A stretch of DNA of 64,000 nucleotides from NCBI GenBank assembly GCA_024233835.1, contig JACKPC010000003.1:714501-778500 (forward strand), written 5' to 3'. The position numbers and the translations under genes are program-made. Below, one piece after another: positions 1-9,028 of this stretch; the stretch's first letter is position 1, and every line of letters begins with the position of its first letter. The DNA comes from Leptospiraceae bacterium. Its GTDB lineage: Bacteria; Spirochaetota; Leptospiria; Leptospirales; Leptospiraceae. Under the pieces are notes generated by a model that was not told the DNA's origin, did not search any database, and saw only the letters and a list, made by a program, of their open reading frames with translations.

Positions 1-1210
1 AAAAACTGAGATGTTTGAATTATCTCTTTTAAGTCCTGAAGGAAATATTCTCGCCCATTCTAATGCAGCAGAAGTCTTAGCAGCAGCAAATAAACAGGAT
101 AAGCCTATTGTTCAGAATATGATGCAGAGCGGAGCGAATAATGGTTCTCAAAAATACACTTATTCCGGTGTAGAATACCTCGGTTCCTTTTATATATTAA
201 AATTTTCTCAACTCGGAGTTATTTCCAGTATAAGATCGGATAAGGTCTTTGAAGCCGTTTATAAAATACAAAGACAGAACTTCATTATTACTATCATTGT
301 CTTAACCCTATCCTTCTTGATTATCTACTTCTTTGCTAAAACCATTACGATTCCTATTATACGCCTGGTAGATGCAACAGAAGAAATTGAGAAAGAAAAC
401 TTTCAGGTTTCTATACAACCCAGTTCCAGGGATGAAATTGGAGTTCTCACCCATGCTTTTTCTAAGATGGCAAAGGGTCTCGCCGAAAGAGAAAAAATTA
501 AAAATACCTTCGGTAAGTTTGTGAATAAGGAAATTGCAGAGCAGGCTTTACATGGAGAAATACGATTGGGTGGAACAAAGAAGATTTGTGCCGTCTTATT
601 TTCTGACCTGCGCGGCTTCACAGCGATGTCAGAAGGCTTAAAGCCGGAAGAGGTGGTGCAATATTTGAATGAGTATTTTACCGAAATGGTGGAGTGTGTA
701 TATCATACAAAAGGAATCGTAGATAAATTTATCGGGGATGCAATTATGGCTCACTGGGGAGCTTTATATTCCGATAAGAACGACACTTTGAATGCAGTAA
801 CGGCCTCTCTTATGATGAGAAAAGCCCTGATTGACTTTAATAAGAAGTCAGAAGCCAGCAGAAGACCTTACTTACGCTTCGGTTGTGGTATTAATACGGG
901 TCCCTTAATTGCCGGACAAATTGGTTCTGAAAAGAAATTAGAATATACGGTTATTGGAGACACGGTAAATCTTGCTTCAAGGATCGAATACTTAAACAAG
1001 GAGTTCGGAACCGATATTTTGATTTCCGAGAATGCCTATGAACAGGTAAAAGACTATTTTCACTTTGTAGAGATGGATCCAATAAAAATTAGGGGAAAAT
1101 CTAAACTACAGGCCACTTATGCTGTTCTTGGGTTTAAAGAGGATATGAGTGCACCTGCTAACCTTCAAGAATTAAGGAAGCTTCTCGGAATTCCTGATAC
1201 GGGGGTTTAA
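1..1210 (+). CDS. Class III adenylate cyclase, HAMP-linked membrane form (5' partial)
   Basis: Makes cAMP from ATP at the inner face of the membrane. The frame is open to the left edge before the first ATG at 11, so the N-terminus is probably outside the window. Residues below count from that ATG. The end of an extracellular sensor region is followed by a membrane helix near 90-110, a HAMP linker near 110-165 and the cyclase domain near 190-375. Visible motifs are the metal-binding Asp in FSDLRGFT (about 198), DKFIGD (about 238-243) with the second metal Asp and adenine-type Lys, and IGDTVNLASR (about 315), whose Asp, Asn and Arg fit an active adenylate rather than guanylate cyclase. The stop is 1 base before the next ATG, so it is probably co-transcribed with the FecR-domain gene. 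Family assignment is firm; the sensed ligand is unknown. Confidence 0.9.
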   Translation, partial: KTEMFELSLLSPEGNILAHSNAAEVLAAANKQDKPIVQNMMQSGANNGSQKYTYSGVEYLGSFYILKFSQLGVISSIRSDKVFEAVYKIQRQNFIITIIVLTLSFLIIYFFAKTITIPIIRLVDATEEIEKENFQVSIQPSSRDEIGVLTHAFSKMAKGLAEREKIKNTFGKFVNKEIAEQALHGEIRLGGTKKICAVLFSDLRGFTAMSEGLKPEEVVQYLNEYFTEMVECVYHTKGIVDKFIGDAIMAHWGALYSDKNDTLNAVTASLMMRKALIDFNKKSEASRRPYLRFGCGINTGPLIAGQIGSEKKLEYTVIGDTVNLASRIEYLNKEFGTDILISENAYEQVKDYFHFVEMDPIKIRGKSKLQATYAVLGFKEDMSAPANLQELRKLLGIPDTGV

Positions 1211-1211
1211 C

Positions 1212-3185
1212 ATGAAAACCTGGAATAAAACTGATAGCATTGTTCTGAGTATCTGTTTGCTAATTTTAGGAATTGCTTTTTACTTTTTGTATCTTGAAAG
1301 TAGGCCGGGCGATAGAAGGCAAGGAAAAGTTGTTGGAGAGATAAGTTTTAAGTATAGAGTCGCCCAGAGAAAACTGTCCAACAGTATGATCTGGAATGAT
1401 GTAGAGCAAAACTTTCCGGCCTATAATTATGACTCGATTCGAACAGATAAGAAATCAGAAGCCATTATTCGTATAAAAGATAAAACTACTAAAATTGAAT
1501 TAGATCCGAATAGTATGTTTCTCATCATTGTGGAAGATGATAGGGTTATTTTTGATTTAAAACAGGGTTCCTTTTATATTAAGAATACGGGAAAGAATCG
1601 GGTAGAAAAGCTTTCTGTGCGCACGGGAGATTATCTTGGAAATTTACAGGAAGGAGAGTTCAGAATCCATCATAACGAAGAACGAACTATCTTTCATGCT
1701 TTGCAGGGAATCCTTGAGTTTTTTATAGACGGTCAAAAAGGTACGGTTCAAAAGGGAGAAACTTATGAAATTCGAAATAAGCAAATTAGCAAACTTGAAC
1801 ATTCGATTGAGCTAAAGATTCCTTTTGATAATGCCAGATTTTTCTATGATAATAACTCACAAGAAGTTTCTTTTTCCTGGAATGCCGGAAATGCCGATCA
1901 GGAATGTGTTTTTATTCTATCGGAAGATAGGGATTTTTCTAAGATAATTCATAAAGAAATAAGTAAGAATACAAGTTTTCGAGTGAGTTTGACTGAAGGA
2001 ATCTACTATTGGAAAGTAATCTATAAGGATGGCGGACAGGGAAGTATGGTTCACAAACTCAGGTTAATTCAAAAACCTGTAGTTGAGCTTCTTTCTCCAA
2101 AGAACAAGGAAAAGTTCTTCTTTTTTGAGGATAAAGCTTCGGTATATTTTCACTGGTTACCTTCAAAACTTTATACATATCATATTTTAGAAATATCTAA
2201 GAATATAAATTTTGATATTATCGAAAAGAAAGTGAAATTAGAGCGTGATTCTATTCGCATTTTTTTATCTGAAGGAGAATATTTTTGGCGTTTAAATAGC
2301 TATGGAAACTTTAAAGAAATAGAAACAAAAAGTGGAATACAAAATTTTCAAGTAATTCAACAAAAACCTTATAAACCTATCCTGCTTTCTCCCGCTCAAA
2401 ATGCTTTCATTCAACAGGAAAAGATAAAGAAAGGTTTGCAATTTATCTGGAAAACACCCGGTAATACCGGGCATTATAATTTCTATCTTTCTTCTGATGC
2501 TTCGTTTAATTCTCTTATATTTAAAGAAGAAAATATAAAAACTAATTACATAAAATACCAGGGAAAATTGGAAGAAGGAGTCTATTACTGGAAAGTAAAG
2601 CTTCAAACCCAGGAAGCACCGGAAGCCAGCACTCAGTTTTCTGTATTTACAGAAAAAGAAAAATGGCAAGAAGAGAAAAATGAAAGTAGAAAAATCTCTT
2701 ATAAGAAAAGATTAAAGAATTTATCGCTCAAAGCAAATAAAGAAGTATTTCCTACATCTAACACAAATACTCAATTTCCAGTCCGGGAACCCTTTCCCGC
2801 TGCTTCTAAAGAAGTAGAAGTTGTTAAAAAAGAAATAAGGAAGAACCAAAAACCACTGATAATTTATCCAAAACATAAAAGCACGGTAGACATGAATAAT
2901 ATGGAAACCTTACCTTTACGCTGGACAATGGATAAAGAAGTCAAACTCTATAAGGTCAAACTATATCAATTAAAAGGTGGAAAGAAAGTTATATTTCAAA
3001 AAGAAATTAAGTCTAATACTGTAAATATTACTGATTTAAGTATACTCGATGTAGGTGAGTTTCTTTTTGAGTTAAGCGCTGTTTTTGAAAATGAAGAGCA
3101 AAGTTCTGAAAGTATATTTAAAATAAGCTTAAATGAACAACCTGAAGCTCCTTCCGGTGTAAATTCAGGAAAGAAAAGTCAGTAA
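1212..3185 (+). CDS. FecR-domain protein with FN3-like repeats
   Basis: A 657-residue envelope protein. One N-terminal membrane helix (about 10-27) is followed by a FecR-like region (about 70-180) and then several FN3/Ig-like modules. Each module carries a 'F.W....' strand and a 'EG.YYWKV' or 'EGEYFWRL' strand; three copies are obvious at about 215-280, 305-375 and 400-470. A charged Lys/Glu-rich linker (about 490-560) precedes a last module. Proteins of this layout are common in Leptospira. FecR domains elsewhere transmit signals to sigma factors, but no sigma factor lies nearby, so a structural or sensory envelope role is inferred. It starts 1 base after the cyclase stop and is followed 25 bases later by another FN3-like gene, forming a three-gene run. 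Confidence 0.75.
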   Translation: MKTWNKTDSIVLSICLLILGIAFYFLYLESRPGDRRQGKVVGEISFKYRVAQRKLSNSMIWNDVEQNFPAYNYDSIRTDKKSEAIIRIKDKTTKIELDPNSMFLIIVEDDRVIFDLKQGSFYIKNTGKNRVEKLSVRTGDYLGNLQEGEFRIHHNEERTIFHALQGILEFFIDGQKGTVQKGETYEIRNKQISKLEHSIELKIPFDNARFFYDNNSQEVSFSWNAGNADQECVFILSEDRDFSKIIHKEISKNTSFRVSLTEGIYYWKVIYKDGGQGSMVHKLRLIQKPVVELLSPKNKEKFFFFEDKASVYFHWLPSKLYTYHILEISKNINFDIIEKKVKLERDSIRIFLSEGEYFWRLNSYGNFKEIETKSGIQNFQVIQQKPYKPILLSPAQNAFIQQEKIKKGLQFIWKTPGNTGHYNFYLSSDASFNSLIFKEENIKTNYIKYQGKLEEGVYYWKVKLQTQEAPEASTQFSVFTEKEKWQEEKNESRKISYKKRLKNLSLKANKEVFPTSNTNTQFPVREPFPAASKEVEVVKKEIRKNQKPLIIYPKHKSTVDMNNMETLPLRWTMDKEVKLYKVKLYQLKGGKKVIFQKEIKSNTVNITDLSILDVGEFLFELSAVFENEEQSSESIFKISLNEQPEAPSGVNSGKKSQ

Positions 3186-3210
3186 GTGTCGAGTACATAA
3201 GGATATTCTT

Positions 3211-4068
3211 ATGAAATTGCTGGCTTGTGGTATTATAACAGCCTTATTAATGTTGAGTCCCCTGTTTCCACAGGAAGGGAAGTTATATACGTATTATATA
3301 GAGTGGCAGGAAGTAAAGGGGAGTAAGGGTTATTATATAGAAATACAGGATGAGAAATCTCAAACCGAGTTTTTAAAACAGAAGTTAAAGACGCATTATT
3401 ATGAATTTAAAATACCCGGCGGGAAATACAAATTTAGGATTGCTTCTTTAAATAAATTTGGAAAGCCATCTTCTTATACCTCCTGGAACTCCTTTTTGGT
3501 GGATAAGGATAAAACAAGAAAAGAAACAAAGAGAAAAGAGGAAGAAGAGAAAGCAAAACAAGAACTTAAGAAAGCTGAAGAAAAAAAGAAAGAAACAATA
3601 GAAGAAAAAAAGGAAATCAAGTTACCTGAAACTAAAACGAAAAACTCAGGTTTTCAGTGGCAAAAACTAATACCCGGACTTCCTCAATACAGGAGAGGAG
3701 ATACCTTGCAGTCCATGTTTTATCCGATTTTCTTTTCAGCTATCAGTCTTGCTGCTTATTCTGAATACCGAAAGGGTAATGCGCTGGCCCAGCAGTATCT
3801 CAATGATCCGAACAATATAAGCTTTTACTCCTATAATAATTCAGCTTTAAGTCTTTACCTCTGGCAGGCAAGAGCAAGAGATCAAGAAAAACACAGTGTC
3901 TATCAAAGAAATCAAAGATTCTTAGGTTTAGCTGCTGTACTGGGTTATGGCTTTCATCTATTAGATGTATATTATATTCATGCAGATGTAGGTTTAGATA
4001 CTATAAAAACATTAGAGACATCTAAGCCGAATGTATTATATTCTATACGCTTTTCTTACTCCTTTTAA
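3211..4068 (+). CDS. Secreted FN3-like protein with DUF5683-like membrane C-terminus
   Basis: A 285-residue protein with an N-terminal signal peptide (hydrophobic residues 1-20) and one FN3-like module (about 25-100, 'YYIEWQEVKGSKGYYIE'). A very charged Lys/Glu coiled-coil stretch follows (about 105-145). The C-terminal part begins with 'IPGLPQYRRGD' and has two hydrophobic segments. That part resembles the C-termini of the genes at 10736-11902 and 56124-57392, which share P-G-x-x-Q near the start, two hydrophobic segments, an N/L-x-x-D-A/V-Y-like element and a terminal 'S-Y-S/R-F'. The three are treated here as one DUF5683-like family; that is pattern recognition, not a search result. Function unknown; the terminal aromatic residue suggests an outer-membrane or periplasmic location. 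Probably last in the operon with the cyclase and FecR genes. Confidence 0.6.
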   Translation: MKLLACGIITALLMLSPLFPQEGKLYTYYIEWQEVKGSKGYYIEIQDEKSQTEFLKQKLKTHYYEFKIPGGKYKFRIASLNKFGKPSSYTSWNSFLVDKDKTRKETKRKEEEEKAKQELKKAEEKKKETIEEKKEIKLPETKTKNSGFQWQKLIPGLPQYRRGDTLQSMFYPIFFSAISLAAYSEYRKGNALAQQYLNDPNNISFYSYNNSALSLYLWQARARDQEKHSVYQRNQRFLGLAAVLGYGFHLLDVYYIHADVGLDTIKTLETSKPNVLYSIRFSYSF

Positions 4069-4111
4069 AAACAGGACTTGATTCTTTTATATTTTATGAT
4101 AGACTTAAAGT

Positions 4112-5269
4112 ATGAAACGGTATGTTACATATATGCTAATAAGCTTTATGTTTCTTTCTTGTTCTCAATCTTTCAAGAAAGGAGTACCCCTATTATCTTT
4201 ACTTTCCGGTAACGAAGAATTAATTAATACTTCAACAGGAGTTGGTACGGGAACTGCTACAGGAAGTTCTACCGGAACCGGTATAGCAACGGGTACCGGG
4301 ACAGGTTCCGGAACTACAACCGGTTCAGGTACAGGTACCGGAACAACAACAGGTACCGGAACGGGAACAACAAGCAATCCGGAAATCGATGTACTCATTT
4401 CTTCTGTATCTTATGCTTCCGGTTCAAATTATAGCTTTGGTACTATCCTCAGAGGAAGTACTTCTGCAAGTATTACATTTACTATATCGAATACCGGAAT
4501 GGCCGATTTAACTTTAAGTGCTGCACTTAGTTTGAGTGGTGCAAATCCCGGAGACTTCATCCTGACTCAGCCCGGAGTTAGCAATATAACCGCTTCTTCT
4601 ACAACTACATTCACTCTGCAATTTGTTCCGCAGGGCATAGGGCAGAGAACGGCAAGTTTGAGTATCAGTAATAATGATGCGGATGAAGGAACGTATATAA
4701 TAAACTTAAGTGCTATAGGCTCCGGTAAATATATCTTTGTAAGCTCCGGAACTTATAACGGAAACTTAAAAGGAACCTTTGCAAATGGAATAGCCGGTGC
4801 GGATAATATTTGCTCGAATGAAAAGAATGCTAACTTTGCCAGTCTTCCCGGACTCGGAACTGACTATAAGGCTTTACTGGTCGATGATACCAATCGGGTA
4901 GCCTGCACTACGCCAAATTGTGGAGGAGGGGTTGCCGAACATATAGATTGGATTTTACAGGCTAACACCTATTACGTGAAAGACAATGGAGGAGTTCCCG
5001 TACAATTATTCCTGAGCGATAGTAAAGGCCTTTTTACAAGTTTAGATACTGCCTTTGATAGCACAGCCGGAAAGCTCTGGTGGACAGGTTTAAACTCCGA
5101 TTGGAAAACCGATATTGCAACCTATTGTGATACATGGAAAGATGGTACTGCCTTTTTTTCAGGGATTACCGGTAAGTCTAATGTAATAAACCTGACTAGT
5201 ATTAATGATGGAAATGCCTTCGGAGAAGCCTGCAATACATCCAAATATATCCTCTGTGTGCAACAATGA
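4112..5269 (+). CDS. Lipoprotein with Gly/Thr repeat, choice-of-anchor-D and DUF1554 domains
   Basis: A surface lipoprotein of 385 residues with lipobox FLSC (Cys about 17). Residues about 42-88 are a low-complexity tract of alternating Gly and Thr built on a degenerate 6/12-bp DNA repeat around GGTACCGGAACA. Next comes an immunoglobulin-like HYDIN/choice-of-anchor D module (about 93-205). The C-terminal DUF1554 domain (about 210-385) opens with YIFVSSGTYNG and has paired cysteines and 'WWTGLNSDW'. DUF1554 is a lectin-like domain found mainly in Leptospira, which is one of the better taxonomic clues here. Because the repeat unit is a multiple of three, slippage would change tract length but not the frame. 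Its stop codon directly abuts the stop of the convergent response regulator. Confidence 0.85.
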   Translation: MKRYVTYMLISFMFLSCSQSFKKGVPLLSLLSGNEELINTSTGVGTGTATGSSTGTGIATGTGTGSGTTTGSGTGTGTTTGTGTGTTSNPEIDVLISSVSYASGSNYSFGTILRGSTSASITFTISNTGMADLTLSAALSLSGANPGDFILTQPGVSNITASSTTTFTLQFVPQGIGQRTASLSISNNDADEGTYIINLSAIGSGKYIFVSSGTYNGNLKGTFANGIAGADNICSNEKNANFASLPGLGTDYKALLVDDTNRVACTTPNCGGGVAEHIDWILQANTYYVKDNGGVPVQLFLSDSKGLFTSLDTAFDSTAGKLWWTGLNSDWKTDIATYCDTWKDGTAFFSGITGKSNVINLTSINDGNAFGEACNTSKYILCVQQ

Positions 5270-5923
5270 TCAGGTTTCAATGATTCCGCATTTGATAGCA
5301 TATTTAACCAGGTCTGTTGCTTTATGAATGTCTAACTTTTTCATAATATTGGCCCGGTGTACCTTAACGGTTCTTGGAGAAATCCAGAGTTTTTCTCCAA
5401 TTTCTACGTAAGACTTACCTTCTGCTATGAGTTTTAAGATTTCTCTTTCCCGGTTGGTAAGCACAGCAAAAGCGTCCTGTATGGGTTTTGAACCTGCTGT
5501 TCCTTTAATACCGCTGACGAGTTGTTTGGCAATTCTCGGACTGAGGTAGATTTCATTTTTCATAACAGCTTCTACAGCTCGTAGCAGATCGTTACCTGCA
5601 TCGTCCTTCAGGACATAACCATTAACTCCGTATTTCATTAGTTGTTCCACATATTCTCGGTTATCATGCCTGGATAGAATGATGATTCTTATATCTTCGT
5701 GGTATTTTTTTACTTTGCGGGCTACTTCAACCCCGTTCATTTCAGGCATGGAAATGTCTAAGATTACAATCACAGGTTTTAAGCGTTCGATTTCTTCGAA
5801 GGCGGTAGCTCCATCTCCACATTCTCCTATGACCTTGCAGGCCGGATTGGCCGCGAGAATTAATTTTAAACCTTCACGTAGTATCGCGTGGTCATCAGCG
5901 AGATAAATACTAATTGCTTCCAT
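5270..5923 (-). CDS. NarL/FixJ-family response regulator
   Basis: DNA-binding response regulator of 217 residues. The receiver domain (about 1-120) has the acidic pocket near the start ('LADDHA'), the phospho-acceptor Asp in VILDISMPEMNG (about 55) and the conserved Lys in 'VLKDDA'. A LuxR-type helix-turn-helix occupies about 150-215 ('LTNREREILKLIAEGKS', 'ISPRTVKVHRANIMKKL'). It is translationally coupled to the upstream kinase: the kinase stop and this start share one base (TAATG on the minus strand). The kinase is therefore its obvious phosphodonor. The target genes cannot be read from the sequence. Its 3' end abuts the DUF1554 lipoprotein with no intervening base, leaving no room for separate terminators. 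Confidence 0.95.
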   Translation of the reverse strand: MEAISIYLADDHAILREGLKLILAANPACKVIGECGDGATAFEEIERLKPVIVILDISMPEMNGVEVARKVKKYHEDIRIIILSRHDNREYVEQLMKYGVNGYVLKDDAGNDLLRAVEAVMKNEIYLSPRIAKQLVSGIKGTAGSKPIQDAFAVLTNREREILKLIAEGKSYVEIGEKLWISPRTVKVHRANIMKKLDIHKATDLVKYAIKCGIIET

Positions 5924-6924
5924 TATTCTTTCTCCAGTGGAATTTGAATTTCATAGGCTGTGCCTTTTCCCGGCACCGAATTAATAACGAGGTTTCCATC
6001 CAGATCATCAATTCTTCGGCGGATATTTTCTAAGCCAAAACTATCTTTTTTTAATCGAGCTTTACTTTCATCAAAACCAATTCCGTCGTCCTTAATCATG
6101 AGGTGTATAATATTCTTCTTATGATTGAGGTTTAAAACTACTTTAGTGGCATTTGCATGTTTTACAATATTCGTTATAACTTCCTGTATAATGCGGAACA
6201 GGTTTACTTCAATTATCATAGGAAGTTTTTCTGAAAGGTGAATGTTAAGACTTGCATTTGTATTTTTAAGTTCAAGAAAATCCCTAACAAAAGAACGGAT
6301 AGCAGTTTCCAGGCCTAATTCTGAAAGCGTAGAAGGGTATAAGTCCTTATAGATTTCTCTTAGCTCCTGGCTTGCTCTATCGATTAAAGACATGCCTGTT
6401 TGAAATCTATCTTTAAACTTAATGGGATCATTTTGATAGGAAATAAAATTTAGTTTAGCTGCAAGGACAATCTGACCGACTCCATCGTGAAGTTCTCTTG
6501 CCAGTCTCTGCCTTTCTTTTTCCTGTAGTTCTAAAAGCCTTGAATGCAGGTTGCTGACTTTTTTTTGAAGCTTTTTTGTTTCTGTAATATCTTTTAAGAT
6601 AATCCCGGTATTGCCGGAGAACAAAAACATGGTATAACCGAAAATCTTAGTACCGGTTTTAAACTCACAGTTTTGAACCCTTTCCGTTCTGGACATCTGC
6701 ACGTTGCGCAAAAATTTTTCTTTTTCTGCTCGATTTAAACGTACTACATCAAAAAAACGGGAACCTTCTACCTTATGGGTTTTGCAGTAGGGGAATTGAT
6801 CAATGAAAGGTTCGTTTACATAAAGAATTCGGTTGTGTTCATCAAGGGTAACCAGTGGAGAAATGCTCGATAGCAATTCTTCGAAGTATTCTGAATCCGG
6901 AAGATCTTTCTGATAAAGGTTCAT
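5923..6924 (-). CDS. Cytosolic PAS-domain sensor histidine kinase (HisKA_3 type)
   Basis: Partner kinase of the adjacent NarL-type regulator. It has 333 residues and no membrane helix, so it senses a cytoplasmic cue. A PAS-like sensor domain covers about 15-115, followed by a coiled coil, a HisKA_3 dimerisation helix with the phospho-His in ARELHDGVGQ (about 146), and an HATPase domain in the C-terminal third with an N-box-like 'IIQEVITNIVKHANA' and G-box 'DDGIGFD'. This combination is typical of NarX/DegS-type kinases. The ligand is not predictable. Translation of the regulator restarts at its stop codon, so the two are made in step. Confidence 0.93.
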   Translation of the reverse strand: MNLYQKDLPDSEYFEELLSSISPLVTLDEHNRILYVNEPFIDQFPYCKTHKVEGSRFFDVVRLNRAEKEKFLRNVQMSRTERVQNCEFKTGTKIFGYTMFLFSGNTGIILKDITETKKLQKKVSNLHSRLLELQEKERQRLARELHDGVGQIVLAAKLNFISYQNDPIKFKDRFQTGMSLIDRASQELREIYKDLYPSTLSELGLETAIRSFVRDFLELKNTNASLNIHLSEKLPMIIEVNLFRIIQEVITNIVKHANATKVVLNLNHKKNIIHLMIKDDGIGFDESKARLKKDSFGLENIRRRIDDLDGNLVINSVPGKGTAYEIQIPLEKE

Positions 6925-6945
6925 TTCTTATCCATAGTAATCTTT

Positions 6946-8043
6946 TTAAGGGAGGTTAAATTCCACTTTTGATTGCAAAATTATTTCGTCTAAAATATTT
7001 TTTAAAAATCCCATTTTAATAGATTCTCTGAATCTTTGAATGAGGATTGGAATATTTATTACTTCTTCTATACATGACATGTAAGTGTGGACTAAGGTAT
7101 CTATAGGATATTTCTTCTTTGCAGTTGATTCAATTTTGTTTAATAAGTAGTTTGGAGCCTCTGTTGATTTAATAACAAAAGTAACTGGATAGCGCTCGAT
7201 CTTATCTATATCGAGAAAATATTTTGTTGTATCTAATGTTTCTGTTACTTGAAAAAATCTACCAAGAGGCTTCATTACAAAGTCTATTCCACCATCATTG
7301 GCATTTGTTCTGCCTGTTTTATAAAGCTTTAAATTGTCTTTTTGAATTTTCTCTATTTCAAATCCCCAATAGATTTCTTGATTAAAATAATAATATTTTA
7401 ATATGGAATAGCTAATTATTTCAAATAATCTTGCGTCTACATTAGGTGCGAGTAGAGAGATAATAAAGTTTTTAACATCTTCATCATCCGATTCAATCGC
7501 TAATTTTAAATTTTCACAATCTCTAATAAATTTTTCAAAGGAGTCTTTTTTAGTTTTAATGTATTCATCTATTATTTCTATAATAACAGAGCATAAATTA
7601 TATTTTTTATTTTTTATTTTTACCTTTATAAGGTTTTCATTAATCCAATATCGATTAGACTCTACATTTCTGATTATAGGAATAAATGCATTTGTAGGAA
7701 AATATTTTTTAAACTCTTCATTTAGTCTATGATTTAGTGCGTGATTTTGTAACTTTGCGCCAAATGGAAGTTCTCTTTGCCGCTGTAATAACTCTGAAAA
7801 AATAGCTCCTTCATATGTAGAATATTTTTGATTCTGAAGAAAGTTTTTATTTTTATAATCTTCTAATAAAACGTAAATGGCGTAGAGATTTGCGAAACTT
7901 CCCCTGGATTTAGAGCCACTATTTGCAGAGCGGGTTTTAATATTTACATATTTTAGAAGATCGTTAAGTTCAAAAATAACATCAGCTTCCTTGCCAAAAC
8001 TGTTTTGTAAAATTTCTTTGATTTTATTCGTAAAATCATTCAT
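6946..8043 (-). CDS. Probable type II restriction endonuclease (partner of the YhdJ-like methylase)
   Basis: A 365-residue protein encoded with a 4-base ATGA overlap directly after an adenine methyltransferase, the classic arrangement of a restriction-modification pair. I do not recognise its family by name. The best nuclease clue is near residues 245-262: a Gly-Gly-Ile-Asp-Phe segment followed, after 'GRF', by a hydrophobic strand ending Q-V-T-E-T, which fits a PD-(D/E)xK-type core with an unusual last residue. The rest is mostly helical and rich in Lys, Asn and Ile, and the DNA is even more AT-rich than its neighbours, consistent with horizontal acquisition. If the methylase recognises ATGCAT as its relative YhdJ does, this enzyme should cut the same site. 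Function is inferred from context; activity is not shown. Confidence 0.6.
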   Translation of the reverse strand: MNDFTNKIKEILQNSFGKEADVIFELNDLLKYVNIKTRSANSGSKSRGSFANLYAIYVLLEDYKNKNFLQNQKYSTYEGAIFSELLQRQRELPFGAKLQNHALNHRLNEEFKKYFPTNAFIPIIRNVESNRYWINENLIKVKIKNKKYNLCSVIIEIIDEYIKTKKDSFEKFIRDCENLKLAIESDDEDVKNFIISLLAPNVDARLFEIISYSILKYYYFNQEIYWGFEIEKIQKDNLKLYKTGRTNANDGGIDFVMKPLGRFFQVTETLDTTKYFLDIDKIERYPVTFVIKSTEAPNYLLNKIESTAKKKYPIDTLVHTYMSCIEEVINIPILIQRFRESIKMGFLKNILDEIILQSKVEFNLP

Positions 8044-8909
8044 GTTAAATTAAAAAGGCTTCGTTCGGAATTATTTATATTTTTTATTTCAAAAGATTTT
8101 TTCTGTCGTTCTAATTTTTCTCCATTATAATGTTCTAAAATGTTAAGTCGCCTTAAACCAATTTTTACGTAATCCGTATCTATTTCAATACCTATACTTT
8201 TTCTATTTAAAATACTTGAAACGTACGAAGTCGTAAAGGTTCCAGAGAAAGGATCCATAACAACATCTCCTTCCTTTGAACTGGCTTTTATGATTCTTTC
8301 TAATAGGGCTATAGGTTTTTGAGTTGGATGATTCTCGTATTCTTCCATTCTATAACGGACTCGTGGAAAATCCCAGACATTACCGGGTACTTTTTCCGCA
8401 TTGTAAATTGTTGGAACTTTTTTTCTATAATCAATTAACTTTCTTTTTGCACCAGTTTTAGCTTCAACTAATATATCTTCGGAATTAAATGTATAATTTT
8501 TTTTGTCTTTTACACAAAATAAAATAGGTTCATACATAGAACCAAAATACTTTTTAGCTTGAACACCGGAACTATCATATCTCCAAATGATTCTGGAAAG
8601 AATGGTAAGTCTATCTCTTAAATATAAATCAAAAAATGGCATAAATTGTGTAGATGTCATTACATAAATGGAGCCATTTTCTTTTAATTTGGAAATACAA
8701 AGATCTAACCATTTATAGGACCAATTTAGATAATCCTCATCGGAAGCCCACTTGTCTTTTCTTCCATTAAAATTTTTACCGATATTATACGGAGGATCTG
8801 CAAAAATAAGATCAATAGAGTTATCGGGAACGTGTTTTGATAAGGCTTCGATTACATCACCTTTAAAGATTTTATGATCTTTTTTTTCAAACATTTCCAT
8901 ACCGGACAT
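8040..8909 (-). CDS. DNA adenine-N6 methyltransferase, YhdJ-like
   Basis: Modification enzyme of the restriction-modification pair, 289 residues. The catalytic motif DPPYNIG (about 39-45) precedes the AdoMet-binding motif 'DPFSGTFTTS' (about 216), the beta-class order. Several stretches closely match what I recall of Escherichia coli YhdJ (M.EcoKII, recognising ATGCAT): 'DSSGVQAKKYFGSMYEPIL', 'KVPGNVWDFPRVRY' and 'ENHPTQKP'. E. coli YhdJ is an orphan, whereas here a putative nuclease gene overlaps the 3' end. The start at 8909 has a G-rich ribosome-binding site about 11 bases upstream; an in-frame ATG three codons later is also possible. The specificity is inferred from remembered similarity, not aligned. 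Confidence 0.88.
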   Translation of the reverse strand: MSGMEMFEKKDHKIFKGDVIEALSKHVPDNSIDLIFADPPYNIGKNFNGRKDKWASDEDYLNWSYKWLDLCISKLKENGSIYVMTSTQFMPFFDLYLRDRLTILSRIIWRYDSSGVQAKKYFGSMYEPILFCVKDKKNYTFNSEDILVEAKTGAKRKLIDYRKKVPTIYNAEKVPGNVWDFPRVRYRMEEYENHPTQKPIALLERIIKASSKEGDVVMDPFSGTFTTSYVSSILNRKSIGIEIDTDYVKIGLRRLNILEHYNGEKLERQKKSFEIKNINNSERSLFNLT

Positions 8910-8973
8910 AGTAAACTACCCCTTATATATGTGCAACTACCTAAAAGTTACTTTATTTAAAAAAAGGGAAATA

Positions 8974-9000
8974 AAAAAATAGCAGGGCTGTTTGCCCTGC
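8974..9000 (-). terminator. Rho-independent terminator of the LruC-domain gene
   Basis: On the minus strand a 7-bp perfect stem (GCAGGGC with GCCCTGC) closes a 5-base loop and runs straight into TATTTTTTTATTT. It lies 29 bases after the stop of the LruC lipoprotein gene and separates it from the restriction-modification pair. Confidence 0.85.
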
Positions 9001-9028
9001 AAAAATGGGATTGGAAATCCTGAAACGA

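Noticed and set aside
4165..4398. Antisense Val-Pro repeat ORF
   Set aside because: It is the complement of the Gly-Thr tract of the DUF1554 lipoprotein.
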